In this document: piece after piece, positions 9,681 to 18,476 of the stretch
Layout: each line of letters starts with the position of its first letter
Numbering within the stretch: the first letter of the stretch is position 1
Translations under genes and position numbers: made by a program
Origin: Nostoc sp. JL34
Lineage (GTDB): Bacteria > Cyanobacteriota > Cyanobacteriia > Cyanobacteriales > Nostocaceae
Assembly (NCBI RefSeq): GCF_017114945.1
Contig: NZ_JABXKQ010000157.1
Coordinates: forward strand, 1 to 35,198
Length of the DNA: 35,198 bases
Direction of reading: 5' to 3'
The notes under the pieces: model-generated
What the model was told of the DNA's origin: nothing
The model's database searches: none
The model's input: the letters and a program-made list of their open reading frames with translations, nothing else

Positions 9681-11606
9681 TTATGTGAGGCTAAACCGCT
9701 CTTGGAGAATACAAGTACTGAGCATCTTCATCAATGTGGGATCTATAGAAGCAAGTTGGTTTTCATTCATCTCTGGTATTTGGTCAAGGAATTGAACTAC
9801 TGCTGGTTGATTATAAAAAGGAACAGAAGCAAATTCTGAACTACGTAGGGTGTCTTGGATGAGTTGGTGTAGAGATTCACTCTGCTTCAATGTGGAAGGC
9901 GGCGCAAAAAATGGATGCTTTTTGCGGTTATAGACCATATCTGGAAGGTAAGGTTTGACTGCTTCTCGCAATATATACTTGACATTCATGCCGCGAATCT
10001 TGAATGAAACAGGAATATTACGGACTGCTTCCACAACTGAATGATCTAAAAATGGCAGTCTCCCTTCGGTAGAATGGGCCATCTCTGCACCATCTCCCAA
10101 AATTCTAAATAAGTAGGGTAGAACAGTTTTAGACCATAAATAAAGAGACTGATGAACAGGCTCTCGCTTTGCAAGTTGTCCTTGTACATCGATTTCATTA
10201 AAGAACATACGATATGCATCTTGCTGGCCAAAGTGAGCCATAAATGCAGTCGAGTATAGAGAAAGAGATTTAGCATATCCTTTAGCATTAGCTTCAATCC
10301 AGGTGGGTACAAAGCCTAAAAGGCGTTCGACATTAGCTAAAGGTTTAGATATTTCTTCAGGTAAGAAACCTGCTGCGGCAGAGACTTGGTTGTTACGCTT
10401 TAATTCTTCTAAGATATGCTTGATAGTCTGCTCATCTTGACCCTTGGTGTTGTAACGCAACATGTCCATCAGCGAATGCACATAGCCTCCAAAGATTTCG
10501 TCAGCGCCTTCACCTGTGAGTACAACTTTGTAACCTGCATTCTGTACTGCTCGGCTCAAAAGGTATTTAGCAGCAGCACCAGCATTGATACAGACCATTT
10601 CACAGTGCCAAATAGCATCTGCAAAATGTTCAGCTAAATCAGATTGAGTAATGGGAATAACTTGATGATTTGCTCCAGCTTTTGCTACTGCTTCACGAGC
10701 GAAAGCTTCTTCGTTGTAGTCTTCGTGATCGAAGGCGAGGGTAAATGCTGTAATTGGTTCTGTTGCATGAGTAGCTGCAATTCCTAACACCGCAGATGAA
10801 TCAATTCCTCCACTCAAGTGACAACCTACAGGTACATCTGCTCTTAGCCGCAGTTTTACAGACTCGTTTAAAGTATGGCGAACTTGTTCAATGTAATCTT
10901 CTACGCTTTGTTGGGGTTGTGCATCCCCAGTGATGGGGTAATCAAAATCCCAGTAACGATGCAGTTGGATATTGGTATCGGACGCGAGTAAAAAATGTCC
11001 AGGTGGTACTTGATATATGTTCTTGAAGAAAGTCCGGTCTGGGCTAAAGAGTCCGAGATCGGCTCGAAACCAAAATTCATGATCCCAGTTAGCCGGAACA
11101 CCCGCAGCAAGCAAAGCTTTGACTTCTGAAGCCAAGTAGAGTGTATCACCATGCATGGTGTAGTAAAGAGGCTTGATGCCAAAGCGATCGCGAGCAGCAA
11201 AGAGTGTTTGATTGCGCTCATCCCAGATTACAAAAGCAAACTCACCCCGCAAATGGTGGAGGCATTGAGTCCCAAACTCGTTATATAAATGAATAGCAAT
11301 TTCGCTGTCGGAGTGTGTTCGCAGGTTATATCCTTTTTGCTTCAAGTCCTGCTGTATCCGCTCAAAATCATAAAACTCTCCATTAGCAATAATATGCAGT
11401 GTCTCATCTTGATTGCTAATTGGTTGGTCTCCACTGGTGAGGTCAATAATACTAAGTCTTCTATGTCCTAAACCGACTCTGCCATTATCAGAAATCCAAA
11501 TTTTCTGTGCATCGGGCCCTCTATGATGCAGGCTATTTATTCCCCGCTTCAAAGAAGTCTCGGAAATTGGTTCTTGTCTTGAGAATAATGCCACAATGCC
11601 ACACAT
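9681..11606 (-). CDS. asnB: Asparagine synthase (glutamine-hydrolysing)
   Basis: The protein has 641 residues. Cys2 right after the start (MCGIVALFSR) is the glutaminase nucleophile of class II amidotransferases, and HHRGPDA (27-33), RLSIIDL and NGEFYD follow as expected. The synthetase half has the PPi-loop SGGIDSS at 265-271. The family transfers glutamine ammonia to aspartate through a beta-aspartyl-AMP intermediate. Its length and the intact motifs suggest an active enzyme. Paralogues of AsnB occur as amide-forming enzymes in natural-product clusters, and this copy lies upstream of a PKS/halogenase pair on the same strand. It could equally be the housekeeping enzyme, since a 422-base gap with a MITE separates it from the next gene. 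GGAG lies 11 bases upstream of the ATG. Confidence 0.9.
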   Translation of the reverse strand: MCGIVALFSRQEPISETSLKRGINSLHHRGPDAQKIWISDNGRVGLGHRRLSIIDLTSGDQPISNQDETLHIIANGEFYDFERIQQDLKQKGYNLRTHSDSEIAIHLYNEFGTQCLHHLRGEFAFVIWDERNQTLFAARDRFGIKPLYYTMHGDTLYLASEVKALLAAGVPANWDHEFWFRADLGLFSPDRTFFKNIYQVPPGHFLLASDTNIQLHRYWDFDYPITGDAQPQQSVEDYIEQVRHTLNESVKLRLRADVPVGCHLSGGIDSSAVLGIAATHATEPITAFTLAFDHEDYNEEAFAREAVAKAGANHQVIPITQSDLAEHFADAIWHCEMVCINAGAAAKYLLSRAVQNAGYKVVLTGEGADEIFGGYVHSLMDMLRYNTKGQDEQTIKHILEELKRNNQVSAAAGFLPEEISKPLANVERLLGFVPTWIEANAKGYAKSLSLYSTAFMAHFGQQDAYRMFFNEIDVQGQLAKREPVHQSLYLWSKTVLPYLFRILGDGAEMAHSTEGRLPFLDHSVVEAVRNIPVSFKIRGMNVKYILREAVKPYLPDMVYNRKKHPFFAPPSTLKQSESLHQLIQDTLRSSEFASVPFYNQPAVVQFLDQIPEMNENQLASIDPTLMKMLSTCILQERFSLT

Positions 11607-12302
11607 TTGCTGAATTCTCCTTTGACGAATTTTGAGATAGTTTTAATGTTTTGGTGTCAAAACACTATTGGCAGATGAAATTATATATTCACAAAAATAT
11701 CAGGCGTTAAAACGATGGTTTTGCAAGGCGCTGGTAAAAACTTGAGTTTTTGTGAAATTTAATAGCTATCACTGAATCTAGAGTTACCGTGTTAACGGTA
11801 TCAAACTGAGATCCGTATAATTTTAGACAAGTTATTCTAGAAAACCATGCCCAGCATAGATTTTACCGTTTTTAAAAGTTTCGTATGATTTGAGAATGAG
11901 CAGAAACTGGATTAGTAATTTTCCACCTGATTTAGTACGTCTTTAGATTGACGATTTTTACGGCACTTGAAAGTGAAAATATTACGAAAAAGCCTATTAA
12001 GAGGGCATAAATAAACAAAAATGTTAATAGCTAGTGAGTAATAGCTGATGCTAAAAACATAGTTGCTAGGAACGCAAATAATCGCATCTTTACATTTATT
12101 TATGCCCACAAAGTTAAGAACAGGTAAAATGCATTTTAAGCATGAACATAACTACAAATTACGACCAGTTTATAAGACTTCAAACGAATTAGCAATAACC
12201 TATACTTTGATAGAATTATAGGACTCCTGTGTGATTTGTGAACAATATTTCCAATTAAACCCTGATAAAACGGGCTTTTCAGTCTCAGTATGTTTGCAAA
12301 AA
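11607..12302. other. Intergenic region between asnB and the response regulator gene
   Basis: About 700 AT-rich bases without a convincing gene. It contains a 16-base hairpin palindrome at 11785-11800 (TACCGT, GTTA, ACGGTA), which may be an operator in the leader of asnB, and a foldback repeat at 12003-12107 listed separately. A weak stem (AAACCC/GGGCTTT, 12257-12278) lies just past the end of the regulator gene and could be a poor terminator. The 65-codon ORF here has no recognisable features. Confidence 0.6.
12003..12107. repeat. Foldback element with perfect 13-bp inverted ends
   Basis: GGGCATAAATAAA at 12003-12015 is the exact reverse complement of 12095-12107. The 79-base interior is AT-rich and non-coding. 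Size and structure fit a small foldback or MITE-like element; a long regulatory hairpin is the alternative. Confidence 0.55.
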
Positions 12303-13139
12303 TCAAATCGGAGTCTCATAACAATTACTTCGTTCATGTTTCTGAAGCGAGCTAGTTGCACTCGCCCTTCTCCAGGCTTGGGGAGTTGTACCGTGATGTT
12401 GGCGAAACTGGCGGAAGAAATGAACCATACACTGATAGCCTACCAATGTAGCGATCGCCTCGATTTTCTGATCAGTTTCTAAGAGCAAGGAACGTGCTGC
12501 TAGCATTCGGCGCTGAATAATCCAATTTTGCACAGTTTGTCCCGTTTGTTTTTGCACCAGGTTAGTCAAGTAAGTTGGGCAGTAACCAACTGCAAAAGCT
12601 ACGTCCTTCAGGGTAATCGGGCGATGATAATTGGCCTCAATGAAGCTGAAGACCTTATTTAACTGGTGGTTGGACGGAAATATGCACTCAAAGGCAGCCG
12701 GTTTTATGATGTCAGCTAGTGGTGGTTCTGCAACTATCTGGGGCTGTACAGCATAGTGCTGTTGGAGGGAGGCTCGTTTTTCTAAGCAGACGGCGATCGC
12801 CCTCAATAATTCCTCTACTGTACAGGGCTTAGTAAGATAGTCATCTGCTCCTAATTCCATACCTTTGCGAATATCAGTCCGAGTAATTCTGACAGTGACA
12901 AAAATAAAGGGGATAGTTGCTGTAAGAGGATTTTGGCGCAACGTGGTCAGGACGCCATAACCATTGAGTTTTGGTATCATAATCTCGCTGACAATCAAAT
13001 CGGGTAACTCTTCGTTTGCCCGCTGGACACCGATAAGACCGTTTTCAGCACCTATAGTGTAAAAACCTTTAGCTTTTATGCCTTCTAAAAAAAGGTTTCG
13101 GGTTGAGGCTGTATCTTCAATCACCAGAATTTTTTTCAC
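12303..13139 (-). CDS. Response regulator, REC domain plus AraC-type DNA-binding domain
   Basis: The start is set at GTG (13139), because GGAG lies 6 bases upstream and translation from there begins directly at the receiver strand (VKKILVIEDT). The open frame continues upstream to 13331, but that part runs through a repeat. The resulting protein has 278 residues. The receiver (1-120) keeps the acidic pair Glu8/Asp9, the Thr in FVTV and the Lys in LTKP. However, the phosphoacceptor position is Glu52 (DLIVSEIMIP), where Asp is normal. The C-terminus (about 170-260) has two AraC helix-turn-helix units (ITLKDVAFAVGYCPTYLTNL and KIEAIATLVGYQCMVHFFRQF). The role is transcriptional control; targets are unknown, but it lies upstream of and co-oriented with the PKS cluster. 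No histidine kinase is adjacent. Confidence 0.85.
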   Translation of the reverse strand: MKKILVIEDTASTRNLFLEGIKAKGFYTIGAENGLIGVQRANEELPDLIVSEIMIPKLNGYGVLTTLRQNPLTATIPFIFVTVRITRTDIRKGMELGADDYLTKPCTVEELLRAIAVCLEKRASLQQHYAVQPQIVAEPPLADIIKPAAFECIFPSNHQLNKVFSFIEANYHRPITLKDVAFAVGYCPTYLTNLVQKQTGQTVQNWIIQRRMLAARSLLLETDQKIEAIATLVGYQCMVHFFRQFRQHHGTTPQAWRRASATSSLQKHERSNCYETPI

Positions 13140-13194
13140 ACTCTTCTCCGAAAATATTGTAATTAATAATGCTGGCTTTGATTGACATAGGGTT

Positions 13195-13314
13195 ATACAG
13201 CAGATTTCAAGGAAAGTGAGGTACACAACGATTCCTCTGTTACCCAGGTATAAAGCGTGTTTTACTCCTGTTAGCACAACGGGGCGTAGTAGCCCATTCT
13301 GAATTCTGCTGTAT
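13195..13314. repeat. MITE-like element with ATACAGCAGA ends
   Basis: ATACAGCAGATTTCA at 13195-13209 is matched, with one mismatch, by the reverse complement of 13300-13314. The 120-base unit has no coding content of its own and lies just upstream of the response regulator gene. It accounts for the apparent 64-codon N-terminal extension of that gene. Confidence 0.6.
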
Positions 13315-14721
13315 GTCATCACTAATTGCACTTGTGCAGTTATGATGCAGGCAAAAGTGAAGTGTTATGGGCTTAATTTGCTATGTCTATATAATTAATC
13401 ACTTCCCTCCATTAGTTTTACGCAAAATCAGTAGACCGAAAATAATAGCAGAGATGGACGATTTGCTTTTTAAAATAGATATACTCCTTTCAAATGAACA
13501 ATTATTTAGGCTATTTTAATCTGATTTATCAAAGCATTACTCAAACATAAATAAAACCGAAATAAATTCAACTCCGGTCGAGGTTAGAAAAATATTAACT
13601 TGTCAAAAAATCGATATATGCTTAAAATTATCCTTTTCTATAATCATATTTGGTAGATAAATTTTGATTATTTGCAAAGTTTATTGAATGTTTTATTTAA
13701 ATATTTAATATTGTCAATTAGTTTAATATATAGATATACTATTGAGATAGTTTTATTTTGTTATTTGGACAATTTATGTGCTTTTTGCATGTATTTCAAA
13801 TTATGGCTACGTTAGAAATTTTTAAATCGCTTAATGTGCCTATAAGTCTTATATAGGAAGCTTTTGTTTTTATTGAATCGAACAAAATTATGCAGAATTA
13901 CTATAAAATATTTAGCATTAATAGAAAATTTGTGAGAGTGAGTAAGCACTAAATCATCTTGAAAAAAGACGATTTTAAATCAAATTCTATCTATTTATTA
14001 AAGTCTTTCCTCATTTAACTTTTGCAATTGAATCATACGATAGTTTTAGGCTTGGTAAATTTAGGAAAGGTTAACATTAAGTAAATTTTGGTTTTTTATA
14101 GGTTTTAAACTTATTTTATAAACAAATATAAATTAAATATTGATTTATATAAAGTTTTTAGTATAATTCTGTTTTTGACAGGTTAATGCTTAAAAAGTAG
14201 CTGAAAATGAGGATGCAAAACGCAATTTTTGTGCTAGTAATCGCATTATCTTAAAAAACATTACTCCTTTTGTCTACCACCGTATACTATTTAACTGCGG
14301 TAGTAATGACCACAACTATCAGCAAAGCAAAAGTATCAACCAGTACGTGCTTTTTACGCACCTTAATTAATTTTCTTTCCTGAGTGTATAGTCAGTTTCC
14401 TTGGATAGCATTGTTGTCTTAACTACGCCGTCATACTTGAGTATTTTTTATACTGACAGGATATCGTTGCGCGAGCTTTCTTACTTTTCAGATATCCTCT
14501 AAACTCGACTTTATCCAAAATTAAGAACTCGGTTTTCTTTCTCCAGCGAAAACCCTGGTTTTTTGGCAAATATTTTTTCCAATTCACTGATGATGGATGA
14601 AGTTAAAAAAGTAAAACTACTGTCCCACAAAGGTTTCATCTGAAGCGTTCGTGCAACGACTCCGCAGGAGTATCGCGTTGCGAAGCAAATGGATAAAGCC
14701 GAGCTAATCGTAAATATTAAC
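13315..14721. other. Long AT-rich intergenic region
   Basis: About 1.4 kb with very low GC content and no credible gene on either strand. An 8-bp inverted repeat (AGGATATC at 14458-14465, GATATCCT at 14491-14498) and a GC-rich dispersed palindromic repeat (about 14644-14690, with GCGTTCGTGC and CGCGTTGCGAAGC) are the only structures seen. No tRNA cloverleaf or clear terminator was recognised. It separates the PKS side from the exporter operon. Confidence 0.6.
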
Positions 14722-14750
14722 TTGACAAGCTAGAATTAATTGTATATACA
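14722..14750 (+). promoter_or_regulatory. Sigma70-type promoter of the marR-devBCA operon
   Basis: TTGACA at 14722-14727 and TATACA at 14745-14750 are separated by exactly 17 bases. The predicted transcription start lies about 20 bases before the MarR start codon at 14780, so the leader is short. No strong Shine-Dalgarno is visible before that ATG. Confidence 0.65.
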
Positions 14751-14755
14751 CTTAA
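14736..14755. promoter_or_regulatory. Candidate MarR operator over the -10 box
   Basis: TTAATTGTATATACACTTAA differs from its own reverse complement at only one symmetric pair of positions, so 18 of 20 bases are palindromic. Its centre lies at the -10 element of the promoter directly before the marR gene. MarR dimers typically bind such 16-20 bp palindromes and repress their own operon, so autoregulation is the simplest reading. Confidence 0.55.
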
Positions 14756-14779
14756 TTATATGATTAAAAAAATTCATTT

Positions 14780-15244
14780 ATGGAAAAGCAAGCTACTGAG
14801 TTAGATTTGACTCAGTTGATTACTATTGAGGATACCTGCGCCTGCTTTAACCTTCGTAAAGCATCTAGAGCGGTTACACAACTTTTTGATGAAAAGCTAG
14901 AGCCAAGTGGTCTGCTGGTTACTCAGTTGACAATTTTAGTTGCCATCTCAATTCTCGGTTCAGTAGCAATCAGTGATTTAGCTGAAGGTTTAGTTATGGA
15001 TCGAACTACGCTGACGCGAAACCTCAAGCCTCCCGAAAGAGAAGGACTGATTCAAATTAATCCTGGTGAGGATCGACGGGTGCGAGTAGTAACCTTGACG
15101 GATAAAGGACGCTCTGTTTTGGCGCAAGCTTTACCATTATGGCAACAAGCGCAAGCTCATATAGTGGAGAGCTTAGGTCAAGAACGCTTTAATCTATTGC
15201 TTTCAAGCTTAACTACTACGGTTTCAATAGCCCGGAACAGCTAA
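14780..15244 (+). CDS. MarR family transcriptional regulator
   Basis: The protein has 154 residues, the usual length for MarR. The winged helix-turn-helix covers about 65-115 (AISDLAEGLVMDRTTLTRNL, then a basic wing with GEDRRVRVVTLTDKG). An unusual feature is PPEREG after the recognition helix, where PLEREG is common. Cys20 and Cys22 near the N-terminus could sense oxidants or metals, but this is speculative. The gene leads an exporter operon with the DevB start 51 bases after its stop, so it most likely represses the operon and responds to a transported compound. Confidence 0.9.
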   Translation: MEKQATELDLTQLITIEDTCACFNLRKASRAVTQLFDEKLEPSGLLVTQLTILVAISILGSVAISDLAEGLVMDRTTLTRNLKPPEREGLIQINPGEDRRVRVVTLTDKGRSVLAQALPLWQQAQAHIVESLGQERFNLLLSSLTTTVSIARNS

Positions 15245-15295
15245 ATTTTTTTGAAAAAACGTGTATATCCACCTAATAAAGAGTGGGGTATTTTT

Positions 15296-16417
15296 ATGTT
15301 TGAACAAGAAGTTTCTTTAATTACTGAGAAAAAGCATAGACCATTGATTAAACCTATAGTTCAATGGGCTGGCATCTTGGGAGTGACAGCAGCATTGGGA
15401 ATAGGTGGATTTGTGGTTTGGAAACAGGTGAGTTCCCAAACCGGGGTTGAGAATCAGACTGGCATACATACTCCTTTACCTCAAGCACAAAAAGTTGTAG
15501 AGACGATAACTGCTTTAGGACGCTTGGAACCTCACGGAGAAGTAATTCAAGTTTCAGCGCCCACTTTCTTAGAAGGCGCACGAGTTGAGAAACTATTGGT
15601 GGAAGACACAGATTGGGTGAAATCTGGTCAGGTGATCGCAGTTCTCGATCGCCGCGAACGATTGCAAGCTGCTTTGAAACAGGCTCAAAGACAAGTTGAA
15701 GTAGCCCAAGCACGGCTAGCCAAAGTCAAAGCCGGAGCGAAAGAGGGAGATTTAGGAGCGCAAAAAGCAACAATCGCTCGCTTGGAGGCAGAATTACGAA
15801 TTGCCCAAACAGAACATCAACGGTACAAATATCTACAGGAAACTGGAGCCATTTCTGCTTCTTTGCTAGACTCAAAACGCCAAATTGTCGAAACAATTCA
15901 GGGACAACTCAATCAAGCTAAATCTACCCTAACTAGTATTGCAGAAGTTCGTCCGACTGATATACAGGAAGCTGAAGCAGAAATTGCTAGTGCTGTAGCA
16001 TCTGAACAGAAAGCCAAAGCAGACTTAGAAACTGCCTTTGTCACCGCACCCCAGAACGGTCAGGTTTTAAAAATTCATACTCGTGCGGGAGAGATGGTTG
16101 GTGCTAAAGCGATCGCAGATATTGGACAAACTAGGCAAATGGACGTAATCGCTGAAGTTTACGAAAACGATCTTGCCAAAGTGAAGATAGGGCAAAAAGC
16201 TACTATCACCAGTCTTAACAAAGCCTTTGTTGGAAAACTACAGGGAACTGTATACCGCATCATTCCTCAAATTGGTAAGCGGGATGTCCTCAATGACGAT
16301 CCAGCAGCAGCAGTTGATGCCAGAGTTGCTGAAGTCAAAATCAGTTTGTTACCGAAAGACAGTCAGCGAATTATGAGTTTGATCAATCTCAAAGTAGAAG
16401 TTGCAATCAATCCTTAA
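15296..16417 (+). CDS. devB: DevB-type ABC exporter membrane fusion protein
   Basis: The start is set at ATG 15296, preceded by GAGTGGGG at a spacing of 7; the open frame can also start at TTG 15251. The 373-residue protein has a single N-terminal membrane segment (about 20-43, GILGVTAALGIGGFVVW). A periplasmic HlyD-like region follows: a lipoyl-like half, a long Ala/Gln/Glu-rich coiled coil (about 130-240, EVAQARLAKVKAGAKEGDLG and QAKSTLTSIAEV), then a beta-barrel part. DevB proteins link an inner-membrane ABC pump to a TolC-like outer-membrane channel; HgdD/TolC plays that role in Anabaena and is not in this window. The gene is a paralogue of the heterocyst glycolipid exporter, and its substrate is unknown. 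Confidence 0.85.
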   Translation: MFEQEVSLITEKKHRPLIKPIVQWAGILGVTAALGIGGFVVWKQVSSQTGVENQTGIHTPLPQAQKVVETITALGRLEPHGEVIQVSAPTFLEGARVEKLLVEDTDWVKSGQVIAVLDRRERLQAALKQAQRQVEVAQARLAKVKAGAKEGDLGAQKATIARLEAELRIAQTEHQRYKYLQETGAISASLLDSKRQIVETIQGQLNQAKSTLTSIAEVRPTDIQEAEAEIASAVASEQKAKADLETAFVTAPQNGQVLKIHTRAGEMVGAKAIADIGQTRQMDVIAEVYENDLAKVKIGQKATITSLNKAFVGKLQGTVYRIIPQIGKRDVLNDDPAAAVDARVAEVKISLLPKDSQRIMSLINLKVEVAINP

Positions 16418-16522
16418 TTTGGGAATGGGGAGTTGGGAGTGGTGTATTTTATCAATTTAGAAAAGTAGAAGTTCTCAATTTTAAGTTCTAAACATTACAC
16501 TCAAATTAACTTATGTGATGCA

Positions 16523-17710
16523 ATGATAGGTTTTAATTTATCCTTTCTTGATGGTAATAAAATTCCCCTAGCATGGTTGCAATTGATCCGCGAGAAGACG
16601 AGGCTATTCGTGGCCATTTCAGGTATCAGCTTTGCCGTGGTACTAATGTTCATGCAGATGGGATTTCTAACTGCTCTATTTGATAGTGCAGTTGGTATGC
16701 ACAGCAGTCTACAAGGCGATATTGTGCTGATTAGTCCACGCTCCGTGGCCTTAATTGCCATGAAACCATTTTCCCAACGGCGGCTATACCAAGTATTGGG
16801 CTTTCAAGGGGTAGAATCTGTCAGTCCTATCTACGTAGATTCTGGAATCTGGAAAAATCCGCAAAATCCTAGTATTACCCGCAATATTCGGATCTATGGA
16901 ATTAATCCTGACAATCAAGTATTCAACATGCCAGGGGTAGCTGAAAATCTAGATAAGATTAAAAAGCCTGATGTAGTTTTATTCGATTGGGGTTCACGTA
17001 CTGAATTTGGGCCGATTAGCACTTTGTTTAAGCAGGAAAAAAGCGTAATTACAGAGGTAGAGGAACGGCGAATTAATGTTGGTGGTTTATTTGAATTAGG
17101 AGTTACTTTTGGTTCTGATGGCACTTTAATCACCAGCGATCTGAATTTTTTAAGAATCTTTGAAGAGCGTAGAACCGCAGGATTAATTGATATCGGTTTG
17201 ATTAAACTAAAGCCAGGTGTAGATGCAGAAAAAGTGTTGGTAAATTTGAGGGCAAACTTACCCAAAGATGTAAAGGTGCTATCGAAAGAAGAATACAAAA
17301 AATTTGAAGTAAACTACTGGAGCGGCAGCACGCCTATTGGTTTTACTTTTATACTTGGTACAGTTATGGGCTTTTTTGTCGGGACGATTATCGTCTATCA
17401 AGTACTTTATACTGACGTTAACGATCATCTCCCTGAGTATGCCACACTCAAAGCGATCGGATACAAAGATTCCTTCTTCTCTGGTGTTGTATTTCAAGCA
17501 GCAATGATTTTAGCCACACTAGGATTTTTGCCTGGAGTACTAATTGCTTGGGGTTTATATGAACTCACCCGCACTGCCACACTCTTGCCGATGTTTATGC
17601 AGCTTGATAAAAACTTGCTAGTATTAGTTTTGACATTTGTCATGTGCTTTATCTCTGGTAGCATCGCTATACGCAAGCTTCGAGAAGCAGACCCGGCTGA
17701 CATATTTTAA
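16523..17710 (+). CDS. devC: DevC-type ABC exporter permease
   Basis: The protein has 395 residues and opens with the typical DevC segment KIPLAWLQLIREKTRLFVAI. The first membrane helix is at about 30-52, a long periplasmic domain lies between about 60 and 265, and three C-terminal helices follow (near 270-295, 320-350 and 365-385). This is a MacB/FtsX-like topology. The 105-base gap after devB holds a short GGGGAGTTGGGAGT repeat. It should pair with DevA to form the pump. It ends with READPADIF, normal for the family. Confidence 0.87.
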   Translation: MIGFNLSFLDGNKIPLAWLQLIREKTRLFVAISGISFAVVLMFMQMGFLTALFDSAVGMHSSLQGDIVLISPRSVALIAMKPFSQRRLYQVLGFQGVESVSPIYVDSGIWKNPQNPSITRNIRIYGINPDNQVFNMPGVAENLDKIKKPDVVLFDWGSRTEFGPISTLFKQEKSVITEVEERRINVGGLFELGVTFGSDGTLITSDLNFLRIFEERRTAGLIDIGLIKLKPGVDAEKVLVNLRANLPKDVKVLSKEEYKKFEVNYWSGSTPIGFTFILGTVMGFFVGTIIVYQVLYTDVNDHLPEYATLKAIGYKDSFFSGVVFQAAMILATLGFLPGVLIAWGLYELTRTATLLPMFMQLDKNLLVLVLTFVMCFISGSIAIRKLREADPADIF

Positions 17711-17732
17711 TATCCTTTCCTATAGTTTCATC

Positions 17733-18458
17733 ATGCGGTCAGAACCTCTTGTCAATATTGAAAACCTCAGCCATTACTACGGTCGAGGAGTCTTGCGTAA
17801 ACAAATTCTGTTTGATATTAATCTAAAAATCCAACCGGGCGAAATTGTAATTATGACCGGGCCATCAGGATCTGGTAAGACTTCTTTACTAACTTTAATT
17901 GGTGCTTTACGTTCAGCCCAAATCGGTAGTCTAAAAGTTTTTGGGCAAGAGCTATGCGGAGCTACTCAAGACCAATTAGTGCAAGTGCGACGCAATATTG
18001 GCTATATTTTTCAGGCACATAACTTGCTGAGTTTTTTAACAGCTCAACAGAATGTCCAAATGTCGCTTCAAATCCAGCCCGGGATAACTAAGCAGAAGGC
18101 TCAACGCCGAGCAAAATCTATACTTGAAGCTGTTGGATTAGGACAAAAAATTAATAGCTATCCAGAAAACCTCTCTGGCGGACAAAAACAGCGGGTTGCA
18201 ATTGCTCGTGCTTTGGTAAACTCTCCCAGTTTAGTTCTGGCTGATGAACCTACTGCTGCTTTAGATAGTAAGACTGGTCGCGACGTTGTAGATTTAATGC
18301 AAAAACTAGCCAAAGAACAAGGGTGTTCCATCTTGCTAGTGACTCATGATAATCGTATTTTAGATATTGCCAATCGTATTGTATACATGGAAGATGGTCG
18401 ATTAGATAGAAGTCAGACAGGAACTTTTATTGGGGAAGATGCGGTACAAATTTATTGA
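17733..18458 (+). CDS. devA: DevA-type ABC exporter ATPase
   Basis: The start is set at ATG 17733, 22 bases after devC; the frame opens earlier but that part overlaps the devC end. The 241-residue protein has Walker A GPSGSGKT (43-50), Q-loop YIFQAHNLL (91-99), the LSGGQ signature (147-151) and Walker B LVLADE (167-172), followed by the H-loop THD. It is the nucleotide-binding subunit of the exporter encoded with devB and devC. It ends 18 bases before the convergent cbiO gene with no clear hairpin terminator between. Confidence 0.9.
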   Translation: MRSEPLVNIENLSHYYGRGVLRKQILFDINLKIQPGEIVIMTGPSGSGKTSLLTLIGALRSAQIGSLKVFGQELCGATQDQLVQVRRNIGYIFQAHNLLSFLTAQQNVQMSLQIQPGITKQKAQRRAKSILEAVGLGQKINSYPENLSGGQKQRVAIARALVNSPSLVLADEPTAALDSKTGRDVVDLMQKLAKEQGCSILLVTHDNRILDIANRIVYMEDGRLDRSQTGTFIGEDAVQIY

Positions 18459-18476
18459 GATTCTCTAACTGTATAA

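Noticed and set aside
12303..13331. 342-residue version of the response regulator starting at 13331
   Set aside because: The first 64 codons run through a repeat with inverted ends and do not resemble a protein domain. GTG 13139 has a good Shine-Dalgarno and starts exactly at the receiver domain.
17637..17732. Upstream extension of DevA
   Set aside because: It overlaps the end of devC in another frame and has no homology to ABC ATPases; ATG 17733 fits the family.
18459..18476. Terminator between devA and cbiO
   Set aside because: The 18-base gap holds no hairpin with a T-run on either strand.
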